Assembly: GCF_009873495.1 (NCBI RefSeq)
Contig: NZ_CP046714.1
Location: forward strand, 1-36,221
DNA from: Nostoc sp. ATCC 53789
Lineage (GTDB): Bacteria; Cyanobacteriota; Cyanobacteriia; Cyanobacteriales; Nostocaceae
Length of the DNA: 36,221 nt
Direction of reading: 5' to 3'
In this document: one piece after another, positions 1 to 7,580 of the stretch
How positions within the stretch are numbered: the first letter of the stretch is position 1
How the letters are laid out: each line of letters starts with the position of its first letter
The notes under the pieces: generated by a model
Databases searched by the model: none
What the model saw: the letters and a program-made list of their open reading frames with translations, nothing else
What the model was told of the DNA's origin: nothing
Position numbers and translations under genes: made by a program

Positions 1-504
1 CAGCAAGTTTCTCAATATCATCAGCAGCTACTTGAAGCGAAAACTACATTCAATGACTTTGAAACAGCATTGACAGCTGAGTTACAATCTCATGCAGAGA
101 AGAGAGCTATTTTATCAATCTTTGATTATATTGAGCAATCAACTATCGAGTCAGCTTTAACTGAAACAGTATTAGGATTAACAGAGCAACTCTCTCAATA
201 CAAAGAGCAACTATTTATTGATAAAACTACATTCAATGACTTTGATGAAGCATTGACGGCTGAGTTGCAATCTCATGCAGAGAAGAGAGCTATTTTATCA
301 ATCTTTGATTATATTGAGCAATCAGCTATCGAGTCTGCTTTAACCCAAACAGTATTAGAATTAACACAACAACTTTCTCAAAATCAGCAGCAGCTATCAG
401 CCGGAAGAACCATATTTGACGATCTGGAAGCAGCGATTGTTTATTTGGAGCAACTCCATAGATCGCAAAAACCAGTGGATGCAGTTGCTCTTAATCAAAC
501 TCCA
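1..504 (+). repeat. 183-bp tandem repeats in the relaxase, end of copy 5 and copies 6-7
   Basis: Copy 5 finishes at base 138, copy 6 covers 139-321, and copy 7 starts at 322 and degenerates before about 504. The register matches that of the right end of the window without a gap, which supports circularity. The last copy drifts into an unrelated sequence (LSAGRTIFDDLEAA onwards), as often seen at the edge of a repeat array. Confidence 0.93.
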
Positions 505-1392
505 ACTATAACCACAGATGAACCAAAGCTAAAAGATAATCTAAGAGCCGAGTTATATCAGTATTACAGCGCCGACTTGCAAAACTTATTAGTGACTGAC
601 CGAGATAAAGAAATTGCTATCAGGGCATTATTAGATAATAAGCCAGTTCAAGATGTTGAAGAAATTATCTTTGCCAGTCCCGCCGGATGGACTACTGATG
701 AAGCTAAAGCATTGGTACTAATCGCTAAGAATCAACTGGCACACTTACAAGAACAACCCCAGTTTACGCCCCCACCAGAGGATGAGAGTCTACGTCGAGT
801 ATTACAGCATTACCTGACTCAGCAACGCGGTATAACAAATTTCCTTGTGCAACCATTACAACGGCAGGGGTTGGCTTATATAGATCAGCAGGAAAATATT
901 GTGTTTATCAAGCGGGGTTTAGATGGTGAAAAGTCAGGCGCACTGGTTTGGGATACCGCACGCCTTGACAATCGTTGTATGGAGTACCCCGAAAATAGCG
1001 ATCGCCTCCAGCAGGGCTGGTTTCATCTGAAATTAGGTGGAGAGGCAGACTCGAAAATCGAGAGAGTATTCTTGTGTGACTCCCCCATTGATGCGCTGTC
1101 CTTGGCAGAGATTGACAGAAAAGGACACAAGGGACAACCACAAGTTAGAACAATGTACATGGCAGTGGATGACCCGGATAACTTGCCCTTTGAACTTCTC
1201 AGAAACATCAACAGGATTGGGGTGGCGTTTAATAATGATGATCTGGGGAATGAAGCAGCCCAAGCCGTTCAGGAAATGCTGCCCCAGGCTAAAAGAATTG
1301 CACCTAGTGGGCGAACTTGGAATGAGATTCTTATTGAACAGCAGCAAGAGATACGAGAGCAAAAGCAACGGGGGCGCGGTTTAAGTCGATGA
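1..1392 (+). CDS. Relaxase, C-terminal part: repeats plus DUF3991/TOPRIM-like domain
   Basis: This is the continuation of the relaxase that starts at 34554; base 1 is codon 557 of the joined frame. It first completes the 61-residue repeat array (to about base 504). A linker follows, then a C-terminal domain starting near base 780 that resembles DUF3991 with a TOPRIM fold, as in other plasmid relaxase-primase proteins. The TOPRIM-like motifs are FLCDSPIDALSL (about base 1069), where the usual glutamate is replaced by aspartate, and FNNDDLGNEAA (about base 1228), standing for the acidic DxD-type motif. TOPRIM domains are found in DnaG primases and topoisomerases, so a role in priming or processing the transferred strand is plausible but inferred. 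An internal ATG at 70 is not a real start, because the repeat frame is open upstream of it. Confidence 0.88.
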   Translation, partial: QQVSQYHQQLLEAKTTFNDFETALTAELQSHAEKRAILSIFDYIEQSTIESALTETVLGLTEQLSQYKEQLFIDKTTFNDFDEALTAELQSHAEKRAILSIFDYIEQSAIESALTQTVLELTQQLSQNQQQLSAGRTIFDDLEAAIVYLEQLHRSQKPVDAVALNQTPTITTDEPKLKDNLRAELYQYYSADLQNLLVTDRDKEIAIRALLDNKPVQDVEEIIFASPAGWTTDEAKALVLIAKNQLAHLQEQPQFTPPPEDESLRRVLQHYLTQQRGITNFLVQPLQRQGLAYIDQQENIVFIKRGLDGEKSGALVWDTARLDNRCMEYPENSDRLQQGWFHLKLGGEADSKIERVFLCDSPIDALSLAEIDRKGHKGQPQVRTMYMAVDDPDNLPFELLRNINRIGVAFNNDDLGNEAAQAVQEMLPQAKRIAPSGRTWNEILIEQQQEIREQKQRGRGLSR

Positions 1393-1721
1393 TCTGGGTG
1401 TTGAACCGACGAACTCTTTGCCGCTTCGCTCGATGAGGCGGTGGCTCAGAAGGGCAGAAAGATTACTGGTTGGGCTTACTAGATGTATTGCTTATGTATT
1501 TTTTAGTATTTTTATGGGGACTATACCGTTGATTTTCCAGTTCAAAAAGTCGGTAAATAATTCAAAGTTAATCTATCAAATTCTGAAAGTAGTTTTTTGT
1601 CAAATTCCTGTCAATACTTACAACTCAGTCCTAGTAAAGCGTTGAGTTTATTTGGAAATCATCCTGGTTTGAAAGTGTCTTGATTGTAGTTTTGACGATT
1701 TCTGTTTGCAGTTCGCTAAAC
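1393..1721. other. Intergenic region after the relaxase
   Basis: No supported gene. A short GC-rich palindromic patch (CCGCTTCGCTCGATGAGGCGG region, about 1421-1442) lies just after the relaxase stop and is of the kind scattered through Nostocales genomes. The rest is AT-rich and ends at a convergent gene. A 75-codon open frame here has low-complexity content and no supporting features. Confidence 0.5.
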
Positions 1722-2879
1722 TTACACATCATCAGGTTTGGGAATAGTTGACAACCAAGGAAACCATTTGAAAAATCTAGTTTGTTTTTCCCATTCATTT
1801 TTATGATTTATTTTTACTAAATAGTTCGCAATCCTTGAAGGTTCCATAGTATTTATTTTATTTACATGACGATCGCTAGAAAAGGCTTTTTCTAAAGTCT
1901 TAGAAAATTCAGTATTATCTTCTTGTAATTGTTTTTTTATATCATCATTGGCGGTGTCGCTAAAAACTTCGACATAAAGAGTTTTAACTTCTTCCTCTGT
2001 TATTTTAGGATCTTTCAATTTATCAAAGTTTTCCTTCTCGGAAAGTTTGTCTGTTAATTTTTCTCTGAGATTATTATTCATTGTCTTAAATTCTTTTCGG
2101 TTTATAAATGCACCTATTAATCTAATAAACATTTGTAGCAAACCTTGCAACAAAATAAATCCTATACCAAATATAATAGTTTCATATTTTTGCAACCAAA
2201 ATCCAAACATATCCCCATTACTATATTTAATATATGCTCTATAATTATTGAATAAATCCTCATTACCTTCTATTGGAAATTGATTTAATCCAGTCCCAAA
2301 TATTTTCGGTATTATTCTAATATCATCTACTTTTACATCAGCTAATATATAGCTTATCTTAAATGTAGAATAAATATTCTCACTTTTATCTATATTAGAA
2401 CGATTAATATTTTTTATTTCATATTTATACGTTTTTAAGTTTTGGCTTGTAGAAGACAGTATTTTATCATTCTTAATAAGATATTCTTGCGAAGGATCTG
2501 TTCCTATTTCTGCTGATATAATTTTGAAATCTTTATTAATTTTTGAACTAATATCCAATTGTATGATTACTTTGTCAAAATCTTTGTCGGATAAATTATA
2601 TAAAGAAAAAGTTAATACACCTATTTTTTGTAAGGGGTTTTTGATATCTTTATTTAAAATCACCTCTATTTCACTACCTTTAATAGGCTCATCATAATTG
2701 ATTAAATCTACTTTATTAATTTTATAATATAAGTCTCTAATTCGATTAGAATGTTGAGTGTTATAAAGATTTAATTGATAACCTATAATTGCGCCTATAA
2801 CACCAGATCCTATTATAAGTGATATTGTTTGTAATAAAAACTTTTTTAAAGAATCGGTGTTTTTATTAGAATTATTCAT
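1722..2879 (-). CDS. Hypothetical membrane protein with two transmembrane segments
   Basis: A 385-residue protein that I do not recognise. A hydrophobic helix near the N-terminus (about residues 15-35, FLLQTISLIIGSGVIGAIIG) is followed by about 185 mostly soluble residues rich in beta-type sequence and asparagine. A second helix lies at about 230-255 (IIFGIGFILLQGLLQMFIRLIG). A charged, largely helical C-terminal half follows. The likely topology is a loop between two membrane spans with a cytoplasmic tail. The gene is much richer in A+T than the relaxase and partition genes on either side, which suggests separate acquisition. Its start overlaps the end of a broken pentapeptide-repeat frame by 8 bp. 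Function unknown. Confidence 0.7.
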   Translation of the reverse strand: MNNSNKNTDSLKKFLLQTISLIIGSGVIGAIIGYQLNLYNTQHSNRIRDLYYKINKVDLINYDEPIKGSEIEVILNKDIKNPLQKIGVLTFSLYNLSDKDFDKVIIQLDISSKINKDFKIISAEIGTDPSQEYLIKNDKILSSTSQNLKTYKYEIKNINRSNIDKSENIYSTFKISYILADVKVDDIRIIPKIFGTGLNQFPIEGNEDLFNNYRAYIKYSNGDMFGFWLQKYETIIFGIGFILLQGLLQMFIRLIGAFINRKEFKTMNNNLREKLTDKLSEKENFDKLKDPKITEEEVKTLYVEVFSDTANDDIKKQLQEDNTEFSKTLEKAFSSDRHVNKINTMEPSRIANYLVKINHKNEWEKQTRFFKWFPWLSTIPKPDDV

Positions 2880-3081
2880 AATTTATTGGAATAAATACTA
2901 TCAGTTTTATGAAGTAATAAAAATCATTGTTGCAGTAACGATTATAAAAATCAACCAATAGAGGGGGTATACTGAGGTCGCCTCGATTCAAGTTAATTCC
3001 AGTCAACACAGCCCCACTCAAATCGACTCCATTTAAGTCAACTCCAGTAGCGTAACGCTCTAACAACTCAGTAGTCGTCAT
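2872..3081 (-). pseudogene. Truncated pentapeptide-repeat protein
   Basis: The 69-codon frame begins with a normal pentapeptide-repeat N-terminus (MTTTELLERYATGVDLNGVDL), followed by a few A(D/N)LxG-like units (LSGAV, LTGIN, LNRGD). The pattern then stops and the frame runs into unrelated aromatic, AT-rich sequence. Pentapeptide-repeat proteins normally have dozens of units, so this is the 5' stub of a longer gene whose remainder was replaced by the AT-rich segment that carries the downstream membrane protein gene. It may still be translated. The start and promoter side look intact. Confidence 0.65.
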
Positions 3082-3282
3082 TCCAACTCATAAATTAACC
3101 TTTGATTTACCCTCTGGCTCTTATCTGCTCTCAGTGAATAGTTGGGGTGGCTCTAGCGAAGCTGTCACCAGGGGCAAGATAGCCTGGAAACTATTGCTAT
3201 ATCTACGTTTAAGCATTTTTGACATCAAACTAGAATTGCTGCATGAATGCACTGCTACTTTTCACCCCATAATTGCTTTTCG

Positions 3283-3317
3283 CCTACCACACAGAATAAT
3301 AAATACTGTGTGGTAGG
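3283..3317. terminator. Perfect 12-bp stem-loop
   Basis: CCTACCACACAG at 3283-3294 is the exact reverse complement of CTGTGTGGTAGG at 3306-3317, with an 11-base AT-rich loop. No clear run of T follows on the plus strand, so a rho-independent terminator is only one possibility. A protein-binding palindrome, or a remnant repeat of a mobile element, are others. Confidence 0.5.
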
Positions 3318-3567
3318 AGGCTTATATTTTGGGCTGTAAGACTTTTCCTGTAAGAGTTTCAGCGAATTTACGGCGAAAGATATTTATCGTTCAACCTGTA
3401 AAAGCTGTAAATAAAATTAATAAATACTCCAGTTCTTGTAGCGATACATACCCAAGATTTGCGCTCTCCTGACAATTTTACTTAAAAATGCCTAAACCCT
3501 ATATATAGTAAGAGTTTCCAGACCATCTTGCAGGTTTTTACACGTATCTCGGCTCAATACAATTTAA

Positions 3568-3670
3568 GGACGAAATCGTTATTTCGTTAATTCTTGCTTA
3601 AACGAAATCTCTCTGTACGATTAAGCGAAAACACGATATAACTAATTCGCTATAGGGCGAAAGGACGAAA
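3568..3670. promoter_or_regulatory. Candidate partition site / parA operator repeats (upstream)
   Basis: The leader of parA holds repeated CGAAA-type elements. The 13-mer ATCGTTATTTCGT lies at 3575-3587 inside the dyad ACGAAAT-CGTT-ATTTCGT. The 14-mer GCGAAAGGACGAAA lies at 3657-3670 and contains the ParA ribosome-binding sequence. Both recur on the far side of the cassette at 4552-4591. In type Ib partition systems the small ribbon-helix-helix protein binds repeats upstream of parA, so this is the expected centromere and operator. The role is inferred from position and repetition. Confidence 0.6.
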
Positions 3671-3674
3671 ATTG

Positions 3675-4316
3675 ATGACCGTATTGGTGGGTGTCATTTC
3701 TCAAAAAGGGGGGGTAGGTAAAAGCACCCTTGCTCGGCTCATTGCTCGTGAATATGCTGCTGCTGGCTGGGATGTAAAAATTGCCGACCTGGATATTTCT
3801 CAAGGTACAAGTACTGATTGGAAGCAACGCCGCTCAGTCAATGGTATCCAGCCGGAGATTGCAGTTGAACCATTCCGCACTGTTGCTCAAGCTCTGAAAC
3901 ACGCCTCGGTTTATGACCTCATGGTTATGGACGGGCCACCACATTCTATGCAAGGGACACTGGAAATTGCCCGTGCAAGTGATTTACTTGTCCTGCCCAC
4001 AGGCTTATCACTGGATGACCTCAAACCGTCTGTACTGTTGGCGCATGAATTGGTAAACGCCAAAATCTCTACGGATAAAATTATTTTTGTTTTATGTCGA
4101 GTCGGCGATCGGGAGAATGAAATTGAGGATGCCCGATCATATATTCATAAAGCTGGATATGTCACAGTAGCTGGTTCAATTTCAGAAAAGACTGCTTACC
4201 GACAGGCAAGTGATAACGGTCGTGCTGTTTCTGAGGTCACGTTTCCTACTTTGAAGCAACGGGCAGAACAAGTAGCCCAAGGAATTATTGATCTGTTGAG
4301 CAAGCAAGAGTCCTAA
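3675..4316 (+). CDS. parA: ParA-family partition ATPase (short, type Ib-like)
   Basis: A 213-residue Walker-type partition ATPase. The deviant Walker A motif KGGVGKST lies at the extreme N-terminus (about residues 11-18), followed by DLDISQGTSTDW and the Walker B-like MVMDGPPHS. There is no N-terminal helix-turn-helix domain, so this is the short type Ib form, in which the partner does the repression. ATG 3675 is preceded by AAGGACG at good spacing. A TTG three bases earlier is an alternative. The stop is followed two bases later by the start of the ribbon-helix-helix gene, so the two form an operon. It moves plasmid copies to daughter cells by dynamic binding to the nucleoid. Confidence 0.93.
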   Translation: MTVLVGVISQKGGVGKSTLARLIAREYAAAGWDVKIADLDISQGTSTDWKQRRSVNGIQPEIAVEPFRTVAQALKHASVYDLMVMDGPPHSMQGTLEIARASDLLVLPTGLSLDDLKPSVLLAHELVNAKISTDKIIFVLCRVGDRENEIEDARSYIHKAGYVTVAGSISEKTAYRQASDNGRAVSEVTFPTLKQRAEQVAQGIIDLLSKQES

Positions 4317-4318
4317 TT

Positions 4319-4552
4319 ATGTCAACTAAACCACCTCCACCACCTCGCAAACCAAGCAAAGGTGAACCCCCTAGCATTAAGGAAACAAAAGATAACTTGG
4401 AGAAGCCCGATCCAGGTGAAATTTCCAACCTGAATTTTAAAGTACCTGCCGAGTTTAAAAAGGATTTTAAGATTGCGGCTGCTACTTACGGTTGTACCCA
4501 AGTCGAGCTATTGCAACGGATTTTTAAATACTGGACAGATAATCATGGCTAA
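4319..4552 (+). CDS. Small ribbon-helix-helix partition protein (ParG/ParB-like)
   Basis: A 77-residue protein with a flexible, proline- and lysine-rich N-terminal half (about residues 1-37). A compact C-terminal segment, NLNFKVPAEFKKDFKIAA, continues into helices ending KYWTDNHG and matches the ribbon-helix-helix fold in pattern. This layout is that of ParG-type centromere-binding proteins: the mobile tail stimulates the ParA ATPase and the folded domain binds DNA. The gene starts two bases after the parA stop. Immediately after its own stop lie inverted copies of the sites found upstream of parA. The family call comes from architecture and context. Confidence 0.75.
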   Translation: MSTKPPPPPRKPSKGEPPSIKETKDNLEKPDPGEISNLNFKVPAEFKKDFKIAAATYGCTQVELLQRIFKYWTDNHG

Positions 4553-4591
4553 TCGTTATTTCGTCCTTTCGCTAAATCACGAAATAACGAT
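4552..4591. promoter_or_regulatory. Inverted partition-type repeats downstream of parA/RHH
   Basis: ATCGTTATTTCGT (4552-4564) and its exact reverse complement ACGAAATAACGAT (4579-4591) flank 14 bases. The same 13-mer lies upstream of parA at 3575. In addition, TTTCGTCCTTTCGC at 4559-4572 is the reverse complement of the 14-mer at the parA ribosome-binding site (3657-3670). The dyad could also act as a terminator, but the shared sequence with the upstream region favours binding by the ribbon-helix-helix protein. Confidence 0.65.
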
Positions 4592-4768
4592 GACACTCTT
4601 AAGTGATGACAGCGATCGCTCTATTACCAATTGTGAATACTCTTTATTCACGAGGGAGGGCTGAAACCCTTGTTTCTAGTTCATTTCCAAAAGTTTGTGA
4701 TTTACTGGTAATGAACGAAAACGATAATTTTGACTGGTTTAGATTTGTTTTAAAAAACTAGGGATAAG

Positions 4769-6352
4769 ATGGCAGAAGTAGCAGCAAAGCAGAATAACTC
4801 AGAGTCATTTGAGCAGAAGCTATGGAAAACGGCGGATAAGCTGCGAAAAAATATTGATGCTGCTGAATATAAGCACATTGTTTTAGGTTTAATTTTTCTG
4901 AAATATATTTCTGATGCCTTTGAAGAGTTGCATCAAAAGCTGCTTGCGGGTGAGGGAGATTACGCAGGGGCAGATCCAGAGGATCGGGATGAGTATTCGG
5001 CGGAGAATGTGTTTTTTGTACCAGTTGAGGCGCGGTGGGCATATCTTCAGGCACAGGCGAAGCAACCCGACATTGGTAAAACCGTTGATTTGGGTATGGA
5101 AGCAATCGAGCAGGAAAATGCCAAACGGTTAAAAGGGATTTTGCCCAAGGTGTATGGACAGCAGAAATTAGACCAAAAAGCTTTGGGTGGATTAATTGAC
5201 TTAATTGGATCAATTACGTTAGGGGATGCTGAGGCACAGGCACAGGATATTTTAGGACGAGTCTATGAATATTTTTTGGGACAATTTGCTCTAGCCGAAG
5301 GCAAGAAGGGGGGACAGTTCTATACGCCTGAAAGTATTGTGCGGTTATTGGTGGAAATTCTAGAGCCTTACAATGGGCGGGTATTTGACCCTTGCTGTGG
5401 TTCAGGGGGGATGTTTGTCCAGAGTGAGAAGTTTGTCAAAAATCACCAAGGGCGTTTGGATGATATCTCAATTTATGGGCAGGAGAGCAACGAGACAACC
5501 TATAAATTGTGTCGGATGAATTTGGCGATTAGGGGGATTGACGGCTCAAATATTAAGTGGAATCCTGAAGGTTCATTTCTCAATGATGCTCACAAGGACT
5601 TAAAAGCGGATTTTGTCATTGCTAATCCTCCTTTTAATGATAGTGATTGGGGCGGCGAGTTATTGCGAAATGATGGACGCTGGCTGGATAAAGACCTTGT
5701 ACCTCCAGTTGGGAATGCCAATTTTGCTTGGGTATCGCATTTCATTTACCACTTAGCACCGACAGGTTCGGCGGGTTTTGTGTTGTCGAATGGTTCGCTC
5801 TCGTCAAATACAAGCGGTGAGGGAGATATTCGCAAGGCTTTAGTATTGAAGGATTTGGTGGATTGTATTGTCATGTTGCCAACCCAACTTTTTTACAATA
5901 CGGGTATTCCTGCTTGTTTATGGTTTCTCAGTCGGTATAAAAACGGGAATAAAAATAGGGATAGACACGGTGAGGTGTTGTTTATTGATGCCTCAGAGTT
6001 GGGTTATATGGTAAATCGCAGTAGTCGGACTTTTACGGAAGCTGAGATTAGCAAGATTGCTGATACTTACCATGAGTGGAAAAAGTCGGGGGGCAGTTAC
6101 TGCGATATCAAGGGCTTTTGTAAGTCTGCATCAATCGCTGAAATTGAGAAGCATAATTTTGTGTTGACACCAGGGCGATATGTGGGTATTCCTGATGAAG
6201 TGGAGGATGGGGTAAGCTTTGAGGAGAAAATGAGTGAGCTTACAATGGCATTAGGTGAGCAAATGCGAGAGGGGCAATTGCTGGATGAGGAGATTAAACA
6301 GCAATTGTTCAAGGTGGGATTTATTGTTAGTGATGAGTTGGTTGATTTTTAA
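4769..6352 (+). CDS. hsdM: Type I restriction-modification, methyltransferase subunit HsdM
   Basis: A 527-residue N6-adenine methyltransferase subunit. The N-terminal helical HsdM_N domain (about residues 10-130) precedes the methylase domain. GQFYTPESIVRLLVEIL and FDPCCGSGGMFVQ (AdoMet-binding motif I) are clear, and the catalytic NPPF motif is seen in FVIANPPFND. Length is normal for the family. HsdM forms M2S with HsdS to protect host DNA and M2R2S with HsdR to restrict foreign DNA. The start is supported by an AGGGA sequence shortly upstream. It heads the hsdM-hsdS-hsdR set, although toxin-antitoxin genes lie between hsdM and hsdS. Confidence 0.96.
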   Translation: MAEVAAKQNNSESFEQKLWKTADKLRKNIDAAEYKHIVLGLIFLKYISDAFEELHQKLLAGEGDYAGADPEDRDEYSAENVFFVPVEARWAYLQAQAKQPDIGKTVDLGMEAIEQENAKRLKGILPKVYGQQKLDQKALGGLIDLIGSITLGDAEAQAQDILGRVYEYFLGQFALAEGKKGGQFYTPESIVRLLVEILEPYNGRVFDPCCGSGGMFVQSEKFVKNHQGRLDDISIYGQESNETTYKLCRMNLAIRGIDGSNIKWNPEGSFLNDAHKDLKADFVIANPPFNDSDWGGELLRNDGRWLDKDLVPPVGNANFAWVSHFIYHLAPTGSAGFVLSNGSLSSNTSGEGDIRKALVLKDLVDCIVMLPTQLFYNTGIPACLWFLSRYKNGNKNRDRHGEVLFIDASELGYMVNRSSRTFTEAEISKIADTYHEWKKSGGSYCDIKGFCKSASIAEIEKHNFVLTPGRYVGIPDEVEDGVSFEEKMSELTMALGEQMREGQLLDEEIKQQLFKVGFIVSDELVDF

Positions 6353-6362
6353 GGAGATGAAT

Positions 6363-6620
6363 ATGACTCAAGTTATCTTGAAAAAGCTTAATCCTATTGT
6401 TATAGAAAAACTAAAACATCTGGCTCAGAGTCATCAACGGACTTTGGAAGAAGAAATCACATCTATCCTTGAAGATGTAACGGAAAATACACCGATAATT
6501 ACATATAAAAGTAGGGACTGGTCGCCTGGTTTTTTTGAGCATACTTGTGGTGCTTGGCAGGGGGAATTGTTAGTTAGAGAGCCTCAGCCAGAAGCACAGG
6601 AACGAGAGCCGCTATTATGA
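6363..6620 (+). CDS. vapB: VapB-type antitoxin (ribbon-helix-helix)
   Basis: An 85-residue antitoxin. Its N-terminal 40 residues (MTQVILKKLNPIVIEKLKHL onward to TLEEEITSILED) have the ribbon-helix-helix pattern of FitA/VapB-like antitoxins. The C-terminal half should wrap the toxin. I choose ATG 6363 because AAGGAG at 6351-6356 is well placed for it. An ATG at 6357 abuts that site. It begins eleven bases after the hsdM stop, so it may be co-transcribed with hsdM. It overlaps the vapC start by 4 bp (ATGA), as usual for such pairs. The N-terminal half is almost identical in DNA to a second antitoxin at 7064. Confidence 0.85.
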   Translation: MTQVILKKLNPIVIEKLKHLAQSHQRTLEEEITSILEDVTENTPIITYKSRDWSPGFFEHTCGAWQGELLVREPQPEAQEREPLL

Positions 6621-7024
6621 GTTATTTGTTAGATACTAATGCCTGTATTCGGTATCTTAATTCTAGTAATAATCCAGTTTTTCATCGCTTAAATTCACTG
6701 CCACCAGATGATGTTTTTATTTGTGATATTGTAAAATTTGAGCTTTATTACGGAGCTTATAAAAGTTCTAATAGAGACAAAAATCTGGCAACATTAAAGA
6801 TATTTTTTGATGAATTTGTTAGCTTACCTTTCGATGGTCAATCGGCAGATATTTGTGGTTATATTCGTTCTGAATTGAATAAAAAAGGAACACCAATTGG
6901 AGTTTATGATTTACAAATTGCTTCAATTGCTCTTGCTAATAATTTGGTGTTGGTAACTCATAATGTGGGAGAGTTTAGCCGTGTGGAAGGGTTGCAGTAT
7001 GAAGACTGGGAAGTTGCGGTATGA
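6617..7024 (+). CDS. vapC: VapC toxin, PIN-domain ribonuclease
   Basis: A 135-residue PIN-domain protein of normal length. The expected acidic residues are in place: Asp6 in YLLDTNACIRYL, Glu42 in KFELYYGA, and Asp98 in IGVYDLQIASIALANN. The C-terminal VLVTHNVGEFSRVEGL is typical of the VapC group that cleaves tRNA or rRNA when freed from antitoxin. It overlaps vapB by 4 bp. With its antitoxin it should act as an addiction module for the plasmid or for the restriction genes. All catalytic positions visible by eye are intact, so it is probably active. Confidence 0.92.
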   Translation: MSYLLDTNACIRYLNSSNNPVFHRLNSLPPDDVFICDIVKFELYYGAYKSSNRDKNLATLKIFFDEFVSLPFDGQSADICGYIRSELNKKGTPIGVYDLQIASIALANNLVLVTHNVGEFSRVEGLQYEDWEVAV

Positions 7025-7063
7025 ATTAATGAAAATGCCAAACTTATTTTTAAGGAGATGAAT

Positions 7064-7333
7064 ATGACTCAAGTTATCTTGAAACAGCTTAATCCCATTG
7101 TTATAGAAAAACTAAAACGTCTGGCTCAGAGTCATCAACGGACTTTGGAAGAAGAAATCACATCTATTCTTGAGGATGTAGCAGAAAAAGAGGAAGAACA
7201 AACAAGGTCTGAGGGCTTTTGGGATATGACTTTACAATTTAGAGAAAGGATGCAGCAGGAGAATATTACTTTTGATGATGCAGATTTTGCGGATCTGCGC
7301 GATCGCTCTGTCGGTAGGGATGTTGAGTTTTGA
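7064..7333 (+). CDS. Second VapB-type antitoxin, paralogue of the first
   Basis: An 89-residue protein preceded by the same AAGGAG-ATGAAT leader as the first antitoxin. Its first 45 or so residues differ from that protein at only a few positions. After ILEDV the two sequences are unrelated: this one ends with an acidic tail containing FDDADFADLRDRS. That is the toxin-binding part, so the two antitoxins probably served different toxins while sharing DNA-binding specificity. The cognate toxin gene directly after it is broken. A HIP1 octamer lies near its 3' end. Confidence 0.8.
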   Translation: MTQVILKQLNPIVIEKLKRLAQSHQRTLEEEITSILEDVAEKEEEQTRSEGFWDMTLQFRERMQQENITFDDADFADLRDRSVGRDVEF

Positions 7334-7526
7334 GTATAAAGTATTTATTAGACACAAATATTATTTCAGAAGCCACTCGTCAAAGTCCTAATATTAATGT
7401 AGTTAAAAAACTGACTGAGCAAATATTTCTAATCAGCTTTTGGTATCGATATATCAGTTTTGTTTGGCATATACGGAGGTTTTGAAACAGAAATTAAGGC
7501 GGCTTTTAGAGGTAAATCATGGGTGA
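7330..7526 (+). pseudogene. Broken VapC-type toxin
   Basis: Overlapping the end of the second antitoxin, a frame starting at TTG 7330 reads SIKYLLDTNIISEATRQSPN, the typical start of a PIN-domain toxin. It continues for about 50 codons and then loses the family pattern. A later frame reads LKQKLRRLLEVNHG before a stop at 7524, which fits the next PIN helix. The toxin has therefore suffered frameshift and internal loss, lacks the remaining acidic residues, and is surely inactive. The position matches the normal antitoxin-toxin order. Confidence 0.75.
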
Positions 7527-7580
7527 ATCTAAGTTATTTTTGCGTATTTATGGATAGTTAATAAAGTTTTATTTTTAATT

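Larger units (their letters stand above)
3082..3671. other. Intergenic region upstream of the partition genes
   Basis: About 590 bp without a convincing gene. It separates the divergent pentapeptide stub from parA. It contains a strong 12-bp hairpin at 3283-3317 and a cluster of CGAAA/TTTCG repeats at about 3568-3670, which I interpret as the partition and autoregulation region. A 60-codon open frame at 3134-3316 overlaps the hairpin and has no protein-like features. Confidence 0.55.

Noticed and set aside
1418..1645. 75-codon plus-strand frame after the relaxase
   Set aside because: It starts in a palindromic repeat patch and has no motif, start signal or neighbour support.
3134..3316. 60-codon plus-strand frame
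   Set aside because: It ends inside a hairpin, and its translation is low in protein-like features.
4758..5213. 151-codon open frame antisense to the start of hsdM
   Set aside because: It lies wholly opposite a strongly supported gene, has no ribosome-binding site, and its composition mirrors the sense codons.
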